Assembly: GCF_006352025.1 (NCBI RefSeq)
Contig: NZ_CP040936.1
Coordinates: 3,598,001 to 3,662,000 of the forward strand
Length of the DNA stretch: 64,000 bases
Origin: Hymenobacter sp. DG01
GTDB taxonomy: Bacteria; Bacteroidota; Bacteroidia; Cytophagales; Hymenobacteraceae
Direction of reading: 5' to 3'
Shown: piece by piece, positions 25,520-33,944 of the stretch
Numbering within the stretch: position 1 is the first letter of the stretch
How the letters are laid out: each line of letters starts with the position of its first letter
Translations under genes and position numbers: made by a program
Notes under the pieces: generated by a model
The model's input: the letters and a program-made list of their open reading frames with translations, nothing else
Told to the model about the DNA's origin: nothing
Databases searched by the model: none

Positions 25520-27424
25520 CTACTTTTTCAGCTCCACCACCCAGGCCGTACGCCCCGGAATCTTGAAGGATTTCAAATCCGATAGCGCGGCACCCGTGGT
25601 AACCTCGGTGCCGGAGCTAAACCCGGTAAACCGCTCCGCAAACCGGGCACCATCCACGGTCTTCTCTTCCTTGTTGCCGTTGAGCATCACCATCACCGTG
25701 CCTGCATCTGAGTACCGGAAGTAGGTGTACACTCCGTCCTGCGGAATGAACTGCATGAGCTTGCCAGTAGCCAGCACCGGGTTAGCCTTGCGGTACAGGG
25801 CCAGCTTGCTGAGGTAGTTGAACGCCTCGCCGGCCTGACCCGTACGGCCGGCCGCCGTGAAGTAGTTCTGCTTATCACCGGCAAAGCCGCCGGGGAAATC
25901 CTCGCGCACCTTACCGTCGGGGTTCGATAAGTTCTTCATCAATACCTCGGTGCCGTAGTAAAGCTGCGGAATGCCGCGCGAGGTGAGCAGCCAGGTAACG
26001 CCCAGCTTGTACTTGCCGAAGTCCTCCCCTATCACGGAGTAGAAGCGGCTCATGTCGTGGTTGTCGAGGAAGGTGACGTTGCGGGAAGCATCCTCGTACA
26101 TCCAGTCGCCCTGCAGGGCTTCGTAGAGGCGGTTCATGTTGGGCTGGTCGCCGCGCAGGGCATCATGAAGGGCGCCCTGCGACTGGAAGTCGAACACCGA
26201 TTCCAGGTTGGACTTAAACCCATCGACGGGCTGGAAGATGTTGCGGGCAAAGAAAGCCTGCTGAGCCGTGCTACCCACCCAAGCCTCGCCAAACAGAAAC
26301 AGCCGCGGAAACTCTTCCTGCATGGCCTGGCCCCACTGCATCAGAAACTTGGGGTCGGAGTAAGGGTAGGTATCAATGCGGTAGGCATCGAGGCCGGTGT
26401 ACTCAACCCACCACAGGAAGTTCTGAATCAGGTAGTTGGCTACCAGCGGGTTGCTCTGGTTCACGTCGGGCATGGTGGTGTCAAACCAGCCTTTGTTGTA
26501 CAGCTTGCGGTCCAGCTCCGAGCCGTAGGGGTCGTTGAGGGCCGAGGAGTTGTAGTTGCTGCGCGTGAACTGCGGCCACTGGTTAAACCAGTCCTTGGCC
26601 GGCTGATCCAGGAACAGATAATTTTTGCTGCCCATGTGGTTGAGCACCACGTCGTGCACCACTTTCAGGCCGTTTTTATGCGCCTTTTCTACAAACTGCC
26701 GATATTCCTCTAGGGTGCCGTAGCGGCGGTCGGTGTTGTAGTAATCGGTGAGGGCGTAGCCGTGGTAGCTGGCCTTGGGCATGTCGTTTTCCGTGACGGG
26801 CGTCATCCACAGGGCTGTGGCTCCCAGGCTCTTGAAGTAGTCGAAGTGGTTTTCGATGCCCTTCAGGTCGCCGCCGTGGCGGGAGTACATCGAGTCGCGG
26901 GCCACCTGGGGGGCGCGCATGCCTTTGATATAGTCGTTTTTCGGGTCGCCGTTCGAGAAGCGGTCCGGCATCAGGAAGTAAATGAAATCCTGCTGGGTCA
27001 GGCCCTGCACCTTCTGCTGGTCGCCGGGGGTAGTGCGCTGGCGCAGCTCGTAGCTGTAGGTCGTTTTCTTGTCGCCCTTAAACTCCAGCTGCAGCTTGCC
27101 CGGCTTGGCTGTGGGTCTGATGGTGAGGTTGAGCAGCAGGTAGTTGGGGCTTTCCAGCTTCTGCACCCCGTCCAGGGTCACGCCCTCATAGGCCCGCAGG
27201 GTTGCGGTGCTGTTGGCAATGCCCGGGCCGTGCACCAGCAGCTGCAGCTTGGGGTTCTTCATGCCCACCCACCAGAAAGTAGGGTCGATGCGCTGAATAC
27301 CGGCGGGCTTGGCGGCCGGAGCCGGGGTAGCAGCGGTAACAGCAGAAGCAGAAACGGCAGCGGCGGGCGAGGCGGTAGCTAACACGGCACCGGCCAACAG
27401 AGGCAGAAAACGGGCAGAAATCAT
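25520..27424 (-). CDS. GH13 neopullulanase/cyclomaltodextrinase-type enzyme (SusA-like)
   Basis: A 634-residue exported enzyme with an Ala-rich signal peptide (1-25). An N-terminal beta domain (about 45-130, FWWVGMKNPKLQLLVHGPGI) matches cyclomaltodextrinase N domains. The catalytic barrel has VVHDVVLNHMG, GLDAYRIDTYPY (nucleophile Asp), LFGEAWVG (acid/base Glu) and FLDNHDMSRF. A C-terminal beta domain (about 555-634) follows. It should cleave maltodextrins, cyclodextrins or pullulan in the periplasm, before import by the MFS protein. The cassette separates it from the SDR gene. It is divergent from the GT35-like gene. Confidence 0.93.
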   Translation of the reverse strand: MISARFLPLLAGAVLATASPAAAVSASAVTAATPAPAAKPAGIQRIDPTFWWVGMKNPKLQLLVHGPGIANSTATLRAYEGVTLDGVQKLESPNYLLLNLTIRPTAKPGKLQLEFKGDKKTTYSYELRQRTTPGDQQKVQGLTQQDFIYFLMPDRFSNGDPKNDYIKGMRAPQVARDSMYSRHGGDLKGIENHFDYFKSLGATALWMTPVTENDMPKASYHGYALTDYYNTDRRYGTLEEYRQFVEKAHKNGLKVVHDVVLNHMGSKNYLFLDQPAKDWFNQWPQFTRSNYNSSALNDPYGSELDRKLYNKGWFDTTMPDVNQSNPLVANYLIQNFLWWVEYTGLDAYRIDTYPYSDPKFLMQWGQAMQEEFPRLFLFGEAWVGSTAQQAFFARNIFQPVDGFKSNLESVFDFQSQGALHDALRGDQPNMNRLYEALQGDWMYEDASRNVTFLDNHDMSRFYSVIGEDFGKYKLGVTWLLTSRGIPQLYYGTEVLMKNLSNPDGKVREDFPGGFAGDKQNYFTAAGRTGQAGEAFNYLSKLALYRKANPVLATGKLMQFIPQDGVYTYFRYSDAGTVMVMLNGNKEEKTVDGARFAERFTGFSSGTEVTTGAALSDLKSFKIPGRTAWVVELKK

Positions 27425-28016
27425 ACGCGAGTGGGATGAGAAAACAGAAGTGGCAAGGTACGCACCCCCACGCCTGAAACGCTACTGTTGAATGCGGCCT
27501 CAATGATGATGTATTGACCGATTTATAATTCGGTATTGACAGATTTACTTATCCGCCTGGTTTCAGCAGGCTAATAAGGTTGCAGTAACTACATTCCGGA
27601 CGCTCCGCCTAAGCCTGGCCGCCAGGCGGGCCTCTCTTCTGGAAGCAAAGCAGGGAATGCCGGAAAAAACCTATTTGCCGGCGGCCCCGGCCCGCTCTGC
27701 CGCCGTCTGGCTGCCGCCCGCTTCTTACTAGTGGGCTCTGAGGTAGTTAGCTGCCCAGTCGCTTATTACGCTGAGTTAACCATTGGTTAAAGCCGCGCTA
27801 GCAATGGTAGCACTAGTCGGGCCGAGGTTCAGGCTTCGGTGAAGCGTATGATGATGCTGATTTGTCTTTTGCTGGTGTCAGGTTTGCATTTTAGGCTCCT
27901 GGCAGCCAGCGGCCTGGTAGAGTCTGCACTTTTCCGCTTTTTTTGAGTCTGAATTCGTAGGTGAATTCAATTAGCGAGCATACCGTCCGCACATTCATTT
28001 TGTCCTACCCCCTCTT
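27425..28016. other. Divergent regulatory region of the alpha-glucan genes
   Basis: 592 bases between two divergent genes. The main structure is a pair of direct repeats, TATTGACCGATTTA at 27512 and TATTGACAGATTTA at 27534. The rest shows a repeated GAATTC near 27950-27970 and a T-run near 27940. No perfect TAnnTTTG promoter was found for either gene, and no small gene was recognised. Confidence 0.5.
27512..27547. promoter_or_regulatory. Direct-repeat operator candidate
   Basis: Two 14-base direct repeats, TATTGACnGATTTA, start 22 bases apart, about two helical turns. They lie 88 bases upstream of the GH13 start on the minus strand. Same-face spacing suggests a regulator binding as a dimer. 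The binding protein is unknown. Confidence 0.4.
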
Positions 28017-29669
28017 ATGGCTTTTGACCTTCAGATGTACACGCCCGCTCCGGAATTCAGCACCCCGGCGGCTTATTTTTCCATGGAATTTGCGCTCGAC
28101 CAAGCGCTGAAAACATACTCCGGCGGCCTGGGCTTCCTAGCTGGCTCGCACATGCGCTCAGTTTATGAGCTGAAGCAGAACTTGGTGGGTATCAGTATTC
28201 TGTGGTCGTTTGGCTATTATGACCAGGGCCGCAACGAAGACCAGAGCATGCGCGCCGACTTCCGCCTGAAGCACTACAGCTTCCTGCAAGACACGGGCCT
28301 GGTGTTCCCCATCGAAATTCACAACGCCCAGGTGCTGGTGAAGGCCCTGTACCTGGCTCCCGACACGTTCGGGACGGCCCCCATGTTTTTCCTGACCACC
28401 GACATTCCGGAAAACGACTACCTCTCGCGCACCATCTCTCATCACCTGTATGATGCTGATACGGCGGCCCGCGTGGCCCAGAGCATTCTGCTAGGGGTAG
28501 GCGGCGGCAAGCTGCTGGATGTATTGGGCCGCCAGACCGACATCTACCACCTCAACGAAGGCCACGGCCTACCCCTGGCGTTCTACCTCTACGACAAGCA
28601 CGGCCGCAACCTGGAGGAGGTAAAGAAGCGCCTAGTGTTCACGACCCATACGCCTGAGCTGGCCGGCAACGAAGAGCACCCCGTAAAGCTGCTGCACAAG
28701 ATGTCGTTCTTCGGTAATGTGCCGCTGGAAGAGGTGCACCGCTTAGGCCTAGTGGAAAACGAGAGCCTGAACTACACACTCACGGCCCTGCGTTTTTCGC
28801 GCATCAGCAACGGCGTGTCCAAGGTGCACGGCGAGGTAGCCAACGACATGTGGGGGCACTACGCCGGCATCAGCCCCATTATTGCCATTACCAACTCCCA
28901 GAACGGCACCTACTGGCGCGACAAGCAACTGCATGCCGCCCTGGAAGCCGGCGACGACAAGGCCCTGAAGGCCCGGAAGCGGGAGCTGAAAAAGCAGCTC
29001 TTCGACATCGTGGCCGACCAGACCGGTACCCTCCTCGACCCCGAGGTCCTGACCGTGGTGTGGGCCCGCCGCTTTGCCGGCTACAAGCGCGCCGACCTGA
29101 TTCTGCGCCACTTCGAGCGGTTCCTGGAAATCGTAAATAACTCGGAGCGCCCCGTGCAGGTGATTTGGGCGGGTAAGCCCTACCCCAAGGATTTCGGTGC
29201 TATTGGGCTGTTCAACAGCATCATCGAGAAAACCAAAAATCTGAAAAATTGCGCCGTACTAACGGGCTACGAGTTGGCGTTGTCGGCGGCCCTGAAGAAA
29301 GGCTCCGACATTTGGCTGAACACCCCGCGCTACCCCCGCGAGGCGTCCGGAACCTCGGGCATGACGGCCGCCATGAACGCCTCGGCCTCCCTGAGCATTG
29401 CCGATGGCTGGATTCCGGAGTTTGTGCGCCACGGCGAAAACGGCTTCATCATCGGGCACACCGACATTACCAAGCCCGACGAAGAAAAGGACGACATCGA
29501 GGCCACGAACGTGCTGGATGTGCTCGAAAACGAAATTGTTCCGCTCTATTACGGCCAGCCTGAGAAGTTCCTGGAGCTGGTAAAAACCGGCATGCGCGAA
29601 GTGGAGCCCGAGTTCGAGTCGCACCGCATGGCCACCGAGTACTACGAGCGGATGTACAAGGTGAAATAG
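28017..29669 (+). CDS. GT35-like alpha-glucan phosphorylase family protein (PLP lysine replaced)
   Basis: A 550-residue protein of the short alpha-glucan phosphorylase type. Clear family blocks are AAYFSMEFAL..YSGGLGFLAGSH (residues 18-43), YHLNEGHGLPLAF (about 178), FTTHTPELAGNEEH, RFAGYKRADLIL and IWAGKPYP. The block EASGTSGMTAAMN (about 442) aligns with the phosphorylase EASGTSGxKAAxNG, where Lys carries pyridoxal phosphate; here it is Thr (codon ACG). It may be a distinct subfamily without phosphorolysis, or a glycosyltransferase. Context with amylases fits intracellular alpha-glucan metabolism. The start is the ATG at 28017. Confidence 0.8.
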   Translation: MAFDLQMYTPAPEFSTPAAYFSMEFALDQALKTYSGGLGFLAGSHMRSVYELKQNLVGISILWSFGYYDQGRNEDQSMRADFRLKHYSFLQDTGLVFPIEIHNAQVLVKALYLAPDTFGTAPMFFLTTDIPENDYLSRTISHHLYDADTAARVAQSILLGVGGGKLLDVLGRQTDIYHLNEGHGLPLAFYLYDKHGRNLEEVKKRLVFTTHTPELAGNEEHPVKLLHKMSFFGNVPLEEVHRLGLVENESLNYTLTALRFSRISNGVSKVHGEVANDMWGHYAGISPIIAITNSQNGTYWRDKQLHAALEAGDDKALKARKRELKKQLFDIVADQTGTLLDPEVLTVVWARRFAGYKRADLILRHFERFLEIVNNSERPVQVIWAGKPYPKDFGAIGLFNSIIEKTKNLKNCAVLTGYELALSAALKKGSDIWLNTPRYPREASGTSGMTAAMNASASLSIADGWIPEFVRHGENGFIIGHTDITKPDEEKDDIEATNVLDVLENEIVPLYYGQPEKFLELVKTGMREVEPEFESHRMATEYYERMYKVK

Positions 29670-30003
29670 GGTGATGAGGTGATGAGGTAAATGGTGACAG
29701 GTGAACGGTGTCATGGCGAGGCGGAGCCGACGCCATCCTTCCTGACTGAAGCCCCTACCCCCTGAAACGTGACAAATCCTTCTCGTGTGGTGCGGGAAGG
29801 GTTTGTTGTGTTTCAGGGGGTAGGGAATTTTAAGTCACCGTCCAGAGACGAAGAGGGTTTGTCACGTTTCAGGGGGTAGGGCGCTGGTCAGGACGAATGG
29901 CGTCGGCTCCGCCTCGCCATGACACGTCTCACCTGTCACCTGCCACTTGTCACCTCATCACCTCATCACTTCCTCACCTCATCACCTCATCACCTCATCA
30001 CTT
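29669..30003. repeat. Compound inverted repeat, copy 2 (nested)
   Basis: The outer left arm of GGTGATGAGGTGATGAGG units (29671-29708) mirrors a longer right arm of CACCTCATCACCTCATC units (29925-30003). Inside them 28-base perfect arms (29709-29736 and 29897-29924, beginning TGTCATGGCGAGGCGG) face each other. The centre has CCCTACCCCCTGAAACGTGA near 29751 and two inverted partners near 29800 and 29855. The right arm ends in the stop codon of the SGNH gene. The left begins at the stop codon of the GT35-like gene. Confidence 0.8.
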
Positions 30004-30585
30004 CAACACCCCCTGCAGCACCGCCCATACGTTGCTGGCCAGAATCTTCTGGCCCTCGGCGTTGGGGTGCACACCGTCGGGTAGGTTGAGGTGGCGCTGG
30101 CCGATGACACCCTGAAGCAGGAAAGGCACGAAGGCTACCTCGTTTTTTTCGGCGAGCTGGCGGAACAACGCCTTGAACTCCTGGGCATAGTGGCCCATGC
30201 GGCCCCCGCCCAGGGTGGCCAGGGGCCCCAGATCAAAAGGGAACTCCAGGCCCACCAGCACCACGCGCGCCTCGGGGTGGGCGCGGCGGACCTCGTCCAG
30301 AATAAACTGCAGGTTCTGGGTGGTTTCGCGGACCGGAATGCCACGCAGACCATCGTTAGCGCCTAGCTCCAGTACAAACACATCAATCTGCTCAAAACGG
30401 CCCAGCACCGAGCTGATGCGCTGACGACCCCCGGCCGTGGTTTCGCCGCTAACACCGTAGTTGTACGCTTTGTAAGGCAGAGCCAGGGCGTCGATTTTTT
30501 CTTGAATACGGGCCGGAAACGACTCGCTGGCGCGTAGCTGGTAGCCGGCCGTAAGCGAGTCGCCGAAGAACACTATAGACTGCAT
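29998..30585 (-). CDS. SGNH/GDSL hydrolase (TesA/arylesterase-like)
   Basis: A 195-residue esterase-type protein. Block I is IVFFGDSLTAGY with the nucleophile Ser (about 4-15), block II NYGVSGETTAGG with the oxyanion Gly, block III LGANDGL with the Asn, and block V DGVHPNAEG with the catalytic Asp and His (about 169-177). Length and blocks match the TesA group of multifunctional lysophospholipase/arylesterases. No signal peptide is obvious, so it may be cytoplasmic. Its stop codon lies inside the compound repeat. Confidence 0.9.
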   Translation of the reverse strand: MQSIVFFGDSLTAGYQLRASESFPARIQEKIDALALPYKAYNYGVSGETTAGGRQRISSVLGRFEQIDVFVLELGANDGLRGIPVRETTQNLQFILDEVRRAHPEARVVLVGLEFPFDLGPLATLGGGRMGHYAQEFKALFRQLAEKNEVAFVPFLLQGVIGQRHLNLPDGVHPNAEGQKILASNVWAVLQGVLK

Positions 30586-30696
30586 AGAGGGGCAGGAAGT
30601 AAGAAGGAAGTAGGTAGCTAACGAAGTTATCAGGGCTTGGTTTCTGGACAGAGAATGAGGTAGATAATAGTATAGTAATTCTATAATATATAATTT

Positions 30697-30724
30697 TTTG
30701 TTGCCGCCTTACTCCTTACCTTTG
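30697..30724 (+). promoter_or_regulatory. Promoter of the fibre/collar operon
   Basis: TTTG at 30697-30700 and TACCTTTG at 30717-30724, spacing 16, follow an AT-rich stretch (30661-30696) that may act as an UP-like element. The first gene starts 61 bases downstream. Confidence 0.6.
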
Positions 30725-30784
30725 ATAGAGCTGCGGTAGGCAGACTTGCTCCGTTACCCTTCTTTTCCACACCTATTTTCTTGC

Positions 30785-31852
30785 ATGAAAACACCGCTAC
30801 GCTATGCTTTGCTGGCTGGGCTCATTACTATGGCCGGCACCGTCCGGGCCCAAACCGGCAGCGTAGGAATCGGCGTTGCCGTTCCCAATGCCTCCGCTGC
30901 GCTCGACATCAGCAGCACCAGCAAAGGCCTGCTACCCCCGCGCCTGACGCTGGCCCAGCGCGACGCCATTGTAACCCCCGCCGAGGGCCTGATTGTGTAT
31001 CAGACCGACAACACACCTGGCATTTACCAGCGTACGGCCACCAGCTGGGTGCGCATGGTGGCCGATAACCTCGGCGACCATACGGCCACCCAAAACCTGA
31101 ACCTGAACGGCAAGCTTCTCACCGGCTCAGCCTCCGCTACCTCCGGGCTGGGCGTAGATGCCTCCGGCAACGTGAATGTGGCTACCGCCGCCCGCACAGG
31201 CACGCATTCCAGCGCCCGGCCCCTGTACGTAACCGGGCCACTTACCACAACCAGCGGCGCCGAGTTCCGGACTTCGGATGCTTCGCTGGGGGTAGGCATT
31301 GGGTCTAACTCGGTGTACGCGGCCGGCTCCGGTGCCAACCAGGATCTGATTTTGCAGCCCAAGGGCACAGGAGCCGTGAGTGTGGGCAGCGCCCCCACGG
31401 CCACTTCGGCCTTGCTGGAAATAAACAGCACCAGCAAAGGCCTGCTGCCGCCGCGCATGAGCCAGGACCAGCGCAACAGCATCAGCAGCCCGGCCGTGGG
31501 TCTGCTCATTATCCAGACGGACAATACGCCGGGCCTGTACCAATACACCACCTCGGGCTGGGCTACGGTAGGCGCCGGCAACTACACCGCCGAAAGCAAC
31601 TCTGTGGCGGCGGCTCCTACCACTGCCGTAACCGTGAACCCGGGGGTAACCAACATCGTGTACACCAATAATAACAGCGCCACCATTGGTGCCGTAACGC
31701 TGGGGACGGGCACGGAGGGCCAGCGCCTGGTTATCGTCAACAGCGACAATGAGTACCTGCCAATAACCTCGGGCAGCGGCACGGGCAATATTCTGCCGAA
31801 GTATGCGGCCCGCTACATCTATACCAACGGGGCCTGGCGCCGCGAGTCGTAA
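30785..31852 (+). CDS. Exported fibre-like protein with two internal repeats
   Basis: 355 residues from the ATG at 30785, where a signal peptide starts (MKTPLRYALLAGLITMAGTV, cleavage near RAQ). Two copies of a domain of about 55 residues are visible: ALDISSTSKGLLPPRLTLAQ...NTPGIYQRTATSW near 37-90 and LLEINSTSKGLLPPRMSQDQ...NTPGLYQYTTSGW near 210-262. This module is common in Bacteroidota surface proteins and resembles tail-fibre shafts. The middle and C-terminal parts are Gly/Ser/Thr rich. It heads five co-directional genes; three of the others carry tail-collar domains. Confidence 0.8.
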   Translation: MKTPLRYALLAGLITMAGTVRAQTGSVGIGVAVPNASAALDISSTSKGLLPPRLTLAQRDAIVTPAEGLIVYQTDNTPGIYQRTATSWVRMVADNLGDHTATQNLNLNGKLLTGSASATSGLGVDASGNVNVATAARTGTHSSARPLYVTGPLTTTSGAEFRTSDASLGVGIGSNSVYAAGSGANQDLILQPKGTGAVSVGSAPTATSALLEINSTSKGLLPPRMSQDQRNSISSPAVGLLIIQTDNTPGLYQYTTSGWATVGAGNYTAESNSVAAAPTTAVTVNPGVTNIVYTNNNSATIGAVTLGTGTEGQRLVIVNSDNEYLPITSGSGTGNILPKYAARYIYTNGAWRRES

Positions 31853-31896
31853 GCGGCTGTTTCCTTCGTTGTTCTCCTTCGGGTTCCGCTAGTTTT

Positions 31897-32553
31897 ATGG
31901 CTGACTTCACTTCTTCCGCGTCCGGCCAGGCCGGTACGCGCCGCTCGCTTTTTCAACGCTTTCAAAGCTGGCTGCGGCCCGCTACCTCAAACCCACCCCA
32001 GGCGCTGGTGTCCATGCGCACCAGCGCTAGTGCGCCCTACATAGGCGAAATAGCCATTTTCGCTGGCAATTTCGCTCCGGCTGGTTGGGAGTTTTGTGAT
32101 GGCCGGCAGATGCCCATCTCTGAAAATGAGTCCTTATATCAGCTGATTGGTACTACCTACGGCGGCGACGGGCAGAAAACCTTCTGCTTACCCAACCTGC
32201 AGGGGCGGGTACCGCTACATCAGGGCCTAGGTCCGGGCCTGAGTACAGGCTACACGATGGGAGAAATGGTGGGAGTAGAAACCGTGACGCTCACGACCCT
32301 GCAGATTCCAGTGCATAGCCATACGCCGGGGGCCAGCACGGCTCCCGGCACCACGGCCTCGCCGGTGGGCGCCGTGCCTGCCAACAGCGGTACGGGCTCG
32401 GCTCAGTACACGCAGGCCACCACCAACCTGGTCGTGCAACCCACCCAGACCCTGGGGGTAGTGGGTGGCAGCCAGCCCCACGAGAATATGCAGCCTTACC
32501 TGGCCGTCAACTACATCATTTCGCTGTACGGGGTTTTTCCTTCCCAGACCTAA
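31897..32553 (+). CDS. Phage tail collar domain protein (MdpB-like)
   Basis: 218 residues. The collar domain (PF07484) is visible as YIGEIAIFAGNFAPAGWEFC, DGRQMPISENESLYQLIGTTYGGDGQ and TFCLPNLQGRVPLHQG (residues 49-109), with a C-terminal GGSQPHENMQPYLAVNYIIS. Such microcystin-dependent-protein-like genes often occur in small bacterial clusters outside prophages. The first 45 residues are basic and lack a clear signal peptide, unlike the two paralogues that follow. It belongs to the same operon as its neighbours. Confidence 0.85.
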   Translation: MADFTSSASGQAGTRRSLFQRFQSWLRPATSNPPQALVSMRTSASAPYIGEIAIFAGNFAPAGWEFCDGRQMPISENESLYQLIGTTYGGDGQKTFCLPNLQGRVPLHQGLGPGLSTGYTMGEMVGVETVTLTTLQIPVHSHTPGASTAPGTTASPVGAVPANSGTGSAQYTQATTNLVVQPTQTLGVVGGSQPHENMQPYLAVNYIISLYGVFPSQT

Positions 32554-32565
32554 GCCTTCCACACC

Positions 32566-33252
32566 ATGTCTGTATTACCTACTATACCAGCCGGCGGCTC
32601 TTCCCGGCGGAGCTGGCTTAAAAAGCTGGGCGGGGTGCTGGGCGGCAGCTTGCTGCTAGGCAAAAGCCAGGCGGCGGCCGGCGCCCAGCGTGTCGCTTCC
32701 GTTCAGGGCACCGAGCCCTTTCTGTCGGAGATTATGCTGGTTTCCTTCAACTTCGCCCCTAAAGGCTGGGCCCTGTGCCATGGTCAGCTGCTACCCATTA
32801 ACCAAAATCAGGCCCTGTTTGCCCTGTTGGGTACTACCTACGGCGGGAACGGACAAACCAACTTTGCCCTTCCCGACCTGCGGGGTCGGGTTATTGTCAG
32901 CGCTGGAGAAGGTCTGACGCTGGGTCAGAGAGGCGGCGAGCAGGCGCATACGCTCCTGGCCACGGAGATTCCGGCCCACATACACGCCATGAAAGCCAGC
33001 CCCGCCACCGGCACTACGCCGCTTTCGGGTGCCTCGGGCCCCACTGTACATCATTACTTGGCCGATAACGGCGGTGGGGCTCCCCAGTTTGGCTACGATG
33101 TTAACACGGCGCTGGCCAGCTCCTCGGTGGCAACTCCTCCCGTCAACGTTTCGAGTATGGCAGGGGGTAGCCAGGCGCATACCAACATGCAGCCCAGCAT
33201 ATGCCTCAACTACATCATCAGCCTTCAGGGCATTTTCCCCAGTCCTAACTAG
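32566..33252 (+). CDS. Phage tail collar domain protein with Tat-like signal
   Basis: 228 residues. The N-terminus has SSRRSWLKKLGGVLGGSLLL, a twin-arginine motif followed by a hydrophobic run, then a probable cleavage after SQAAAGA. The collar domain follows: EIMLVSFNFAPKGWALCHGQ, QNQALFALLGTTYGGNGQTN, FALPDLRGRV, ending GGSQAHTNMQPSICLNYIIS. It is a paralogue of its two neighbours. Export of a folded collar protein by the Tat system is inferred from the motif. Confidence 0.85.
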   Translation: MSVLPTIPAGGSSRRSWLKKLGGVLGGSLLLGKSQAAAGAQRVASVQGTEPFLSEIMLVSFNFAPKGWALCHGQLLPINQNQALFALLGTTYGGNGQTNFALPDLRGRVIVSAGEGLTLGQRGGEQAHTLLATEIPAHIHAMKASPATGTTPLSGASGPTVHHYLADNGGGAPQFGYDVNTALASSSVATPPVNVSSMAGGSQAHTNMQPSICLNYIISLQGIFPSPN

Positions 33253-33254
33253 TC

Positions 33255-33926
33255 ATGCCATCCTCACCTACGCCTTATTCTACCACCCAGCCTACCCGCC
33301 GGAGCTGGCTTAAGCGCCTGTCCGGAGTAGTGGCCGGCAGCTTCCTGGCTGGGCCCCTGCAGGCGCTGCTGGGTAAGGCCACGCCGGCGGCGGCCGGCAC
33401 GCTCTCCGGGGGCAGTGGAGTGTTTTTGGGGGAGATAATTGCGGTGCCCTTCAACTTCGTACCCGTCGGCTATGCCCGCTGCGACGGCCAGCTGCTGCCG
33501 CTTTCGCAGAATACGGCCTTGTTTGCCTTGCTGGGCACAACCTATGGCGGCAATGGCAAAACCAACTTTGCGCTGCCTGACCTGAACGGGCGGGTTGCCG
33601 TTGGGGCCGGCCAGGGGGCTGGCCTCAGCAACTACGACCTGGGTCATATGGGTGGCGAGAGCGCCGTGGCCCTGCAAGTCCAGGAAGTGCCGGCGCACAC
33701 GCATACCCTGGCCCTAACCTACAGCACGGAGCTGGGCACCACGGGCTCCCCCGAAAACGCCTACCTGGCCAGCAACGGCTCCGGCGAGCCCCAGTACAAC
33801 GCCTCCGGCACAGGCTTCACGGCCAACGGAGCGGTTGGGGCCGCCGCCGGGCACAACAATATGCAGCCCTACCTTACCCTTCATTACCTGATTGCCATGC
33901 AGGGAATTTTTCCACCGCGCCAGTAG
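33255..33926 (+). CDS. Phage tail collar domain protein with Tat-like signal (paralogue)
   Basis: 223 residues, starting 2 bases after the previous stop, so translation may be coupled. The N-terminus TRRSWLKRLSGVVAGSFLAG again has a twin-arginine motif and hydrophobic run, with a likely cleavage near AAAG. The collar region is GEIIAVPFNFVPVGYARCDG, QNTALFALLGTTYGGNGKTN and FALPDLNGRVAVGAG, and the end is GHNNMQPYLTLHYLIAMQG. Closest relative in the window is the preceding gene. Confidence 0.85.
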   Translation: MPSSPTPYSTTQPTRRSWLKRLSGVVAGSFLAGPLQALLGKATPAAAGTLSGGSGVFLGEIIAVPFNFVPVGYARCDGQLLPLSQNTALFALLGTTYGGNGKTNFALPDLNGRVAVGAGQGAGLSNYDLGHMGGESAVALQVQEVPAHTHTLALTYSTELGTTGSPENAYLASNGSGEPQYNASGTGFTANGAVGAAAGHNNMQPYLTLHYLIAMQGIFPPRQ

Positions 33927-33944
33927 CAGCTTCCGGCTTTTTCT

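Noticed and set aside
29669..30003. CRISPR array
   Set aside because: The short GGTGATGAG units lack unique spacers of constant length and are arranged as mirrored arms; no cas gene is present.
31897..33926. Prophage or tailocin
   Set aside because: Only collar and fibre-like domains are present; no capsid, terminase, sheath, tube, baseplate or lysis genes are near.
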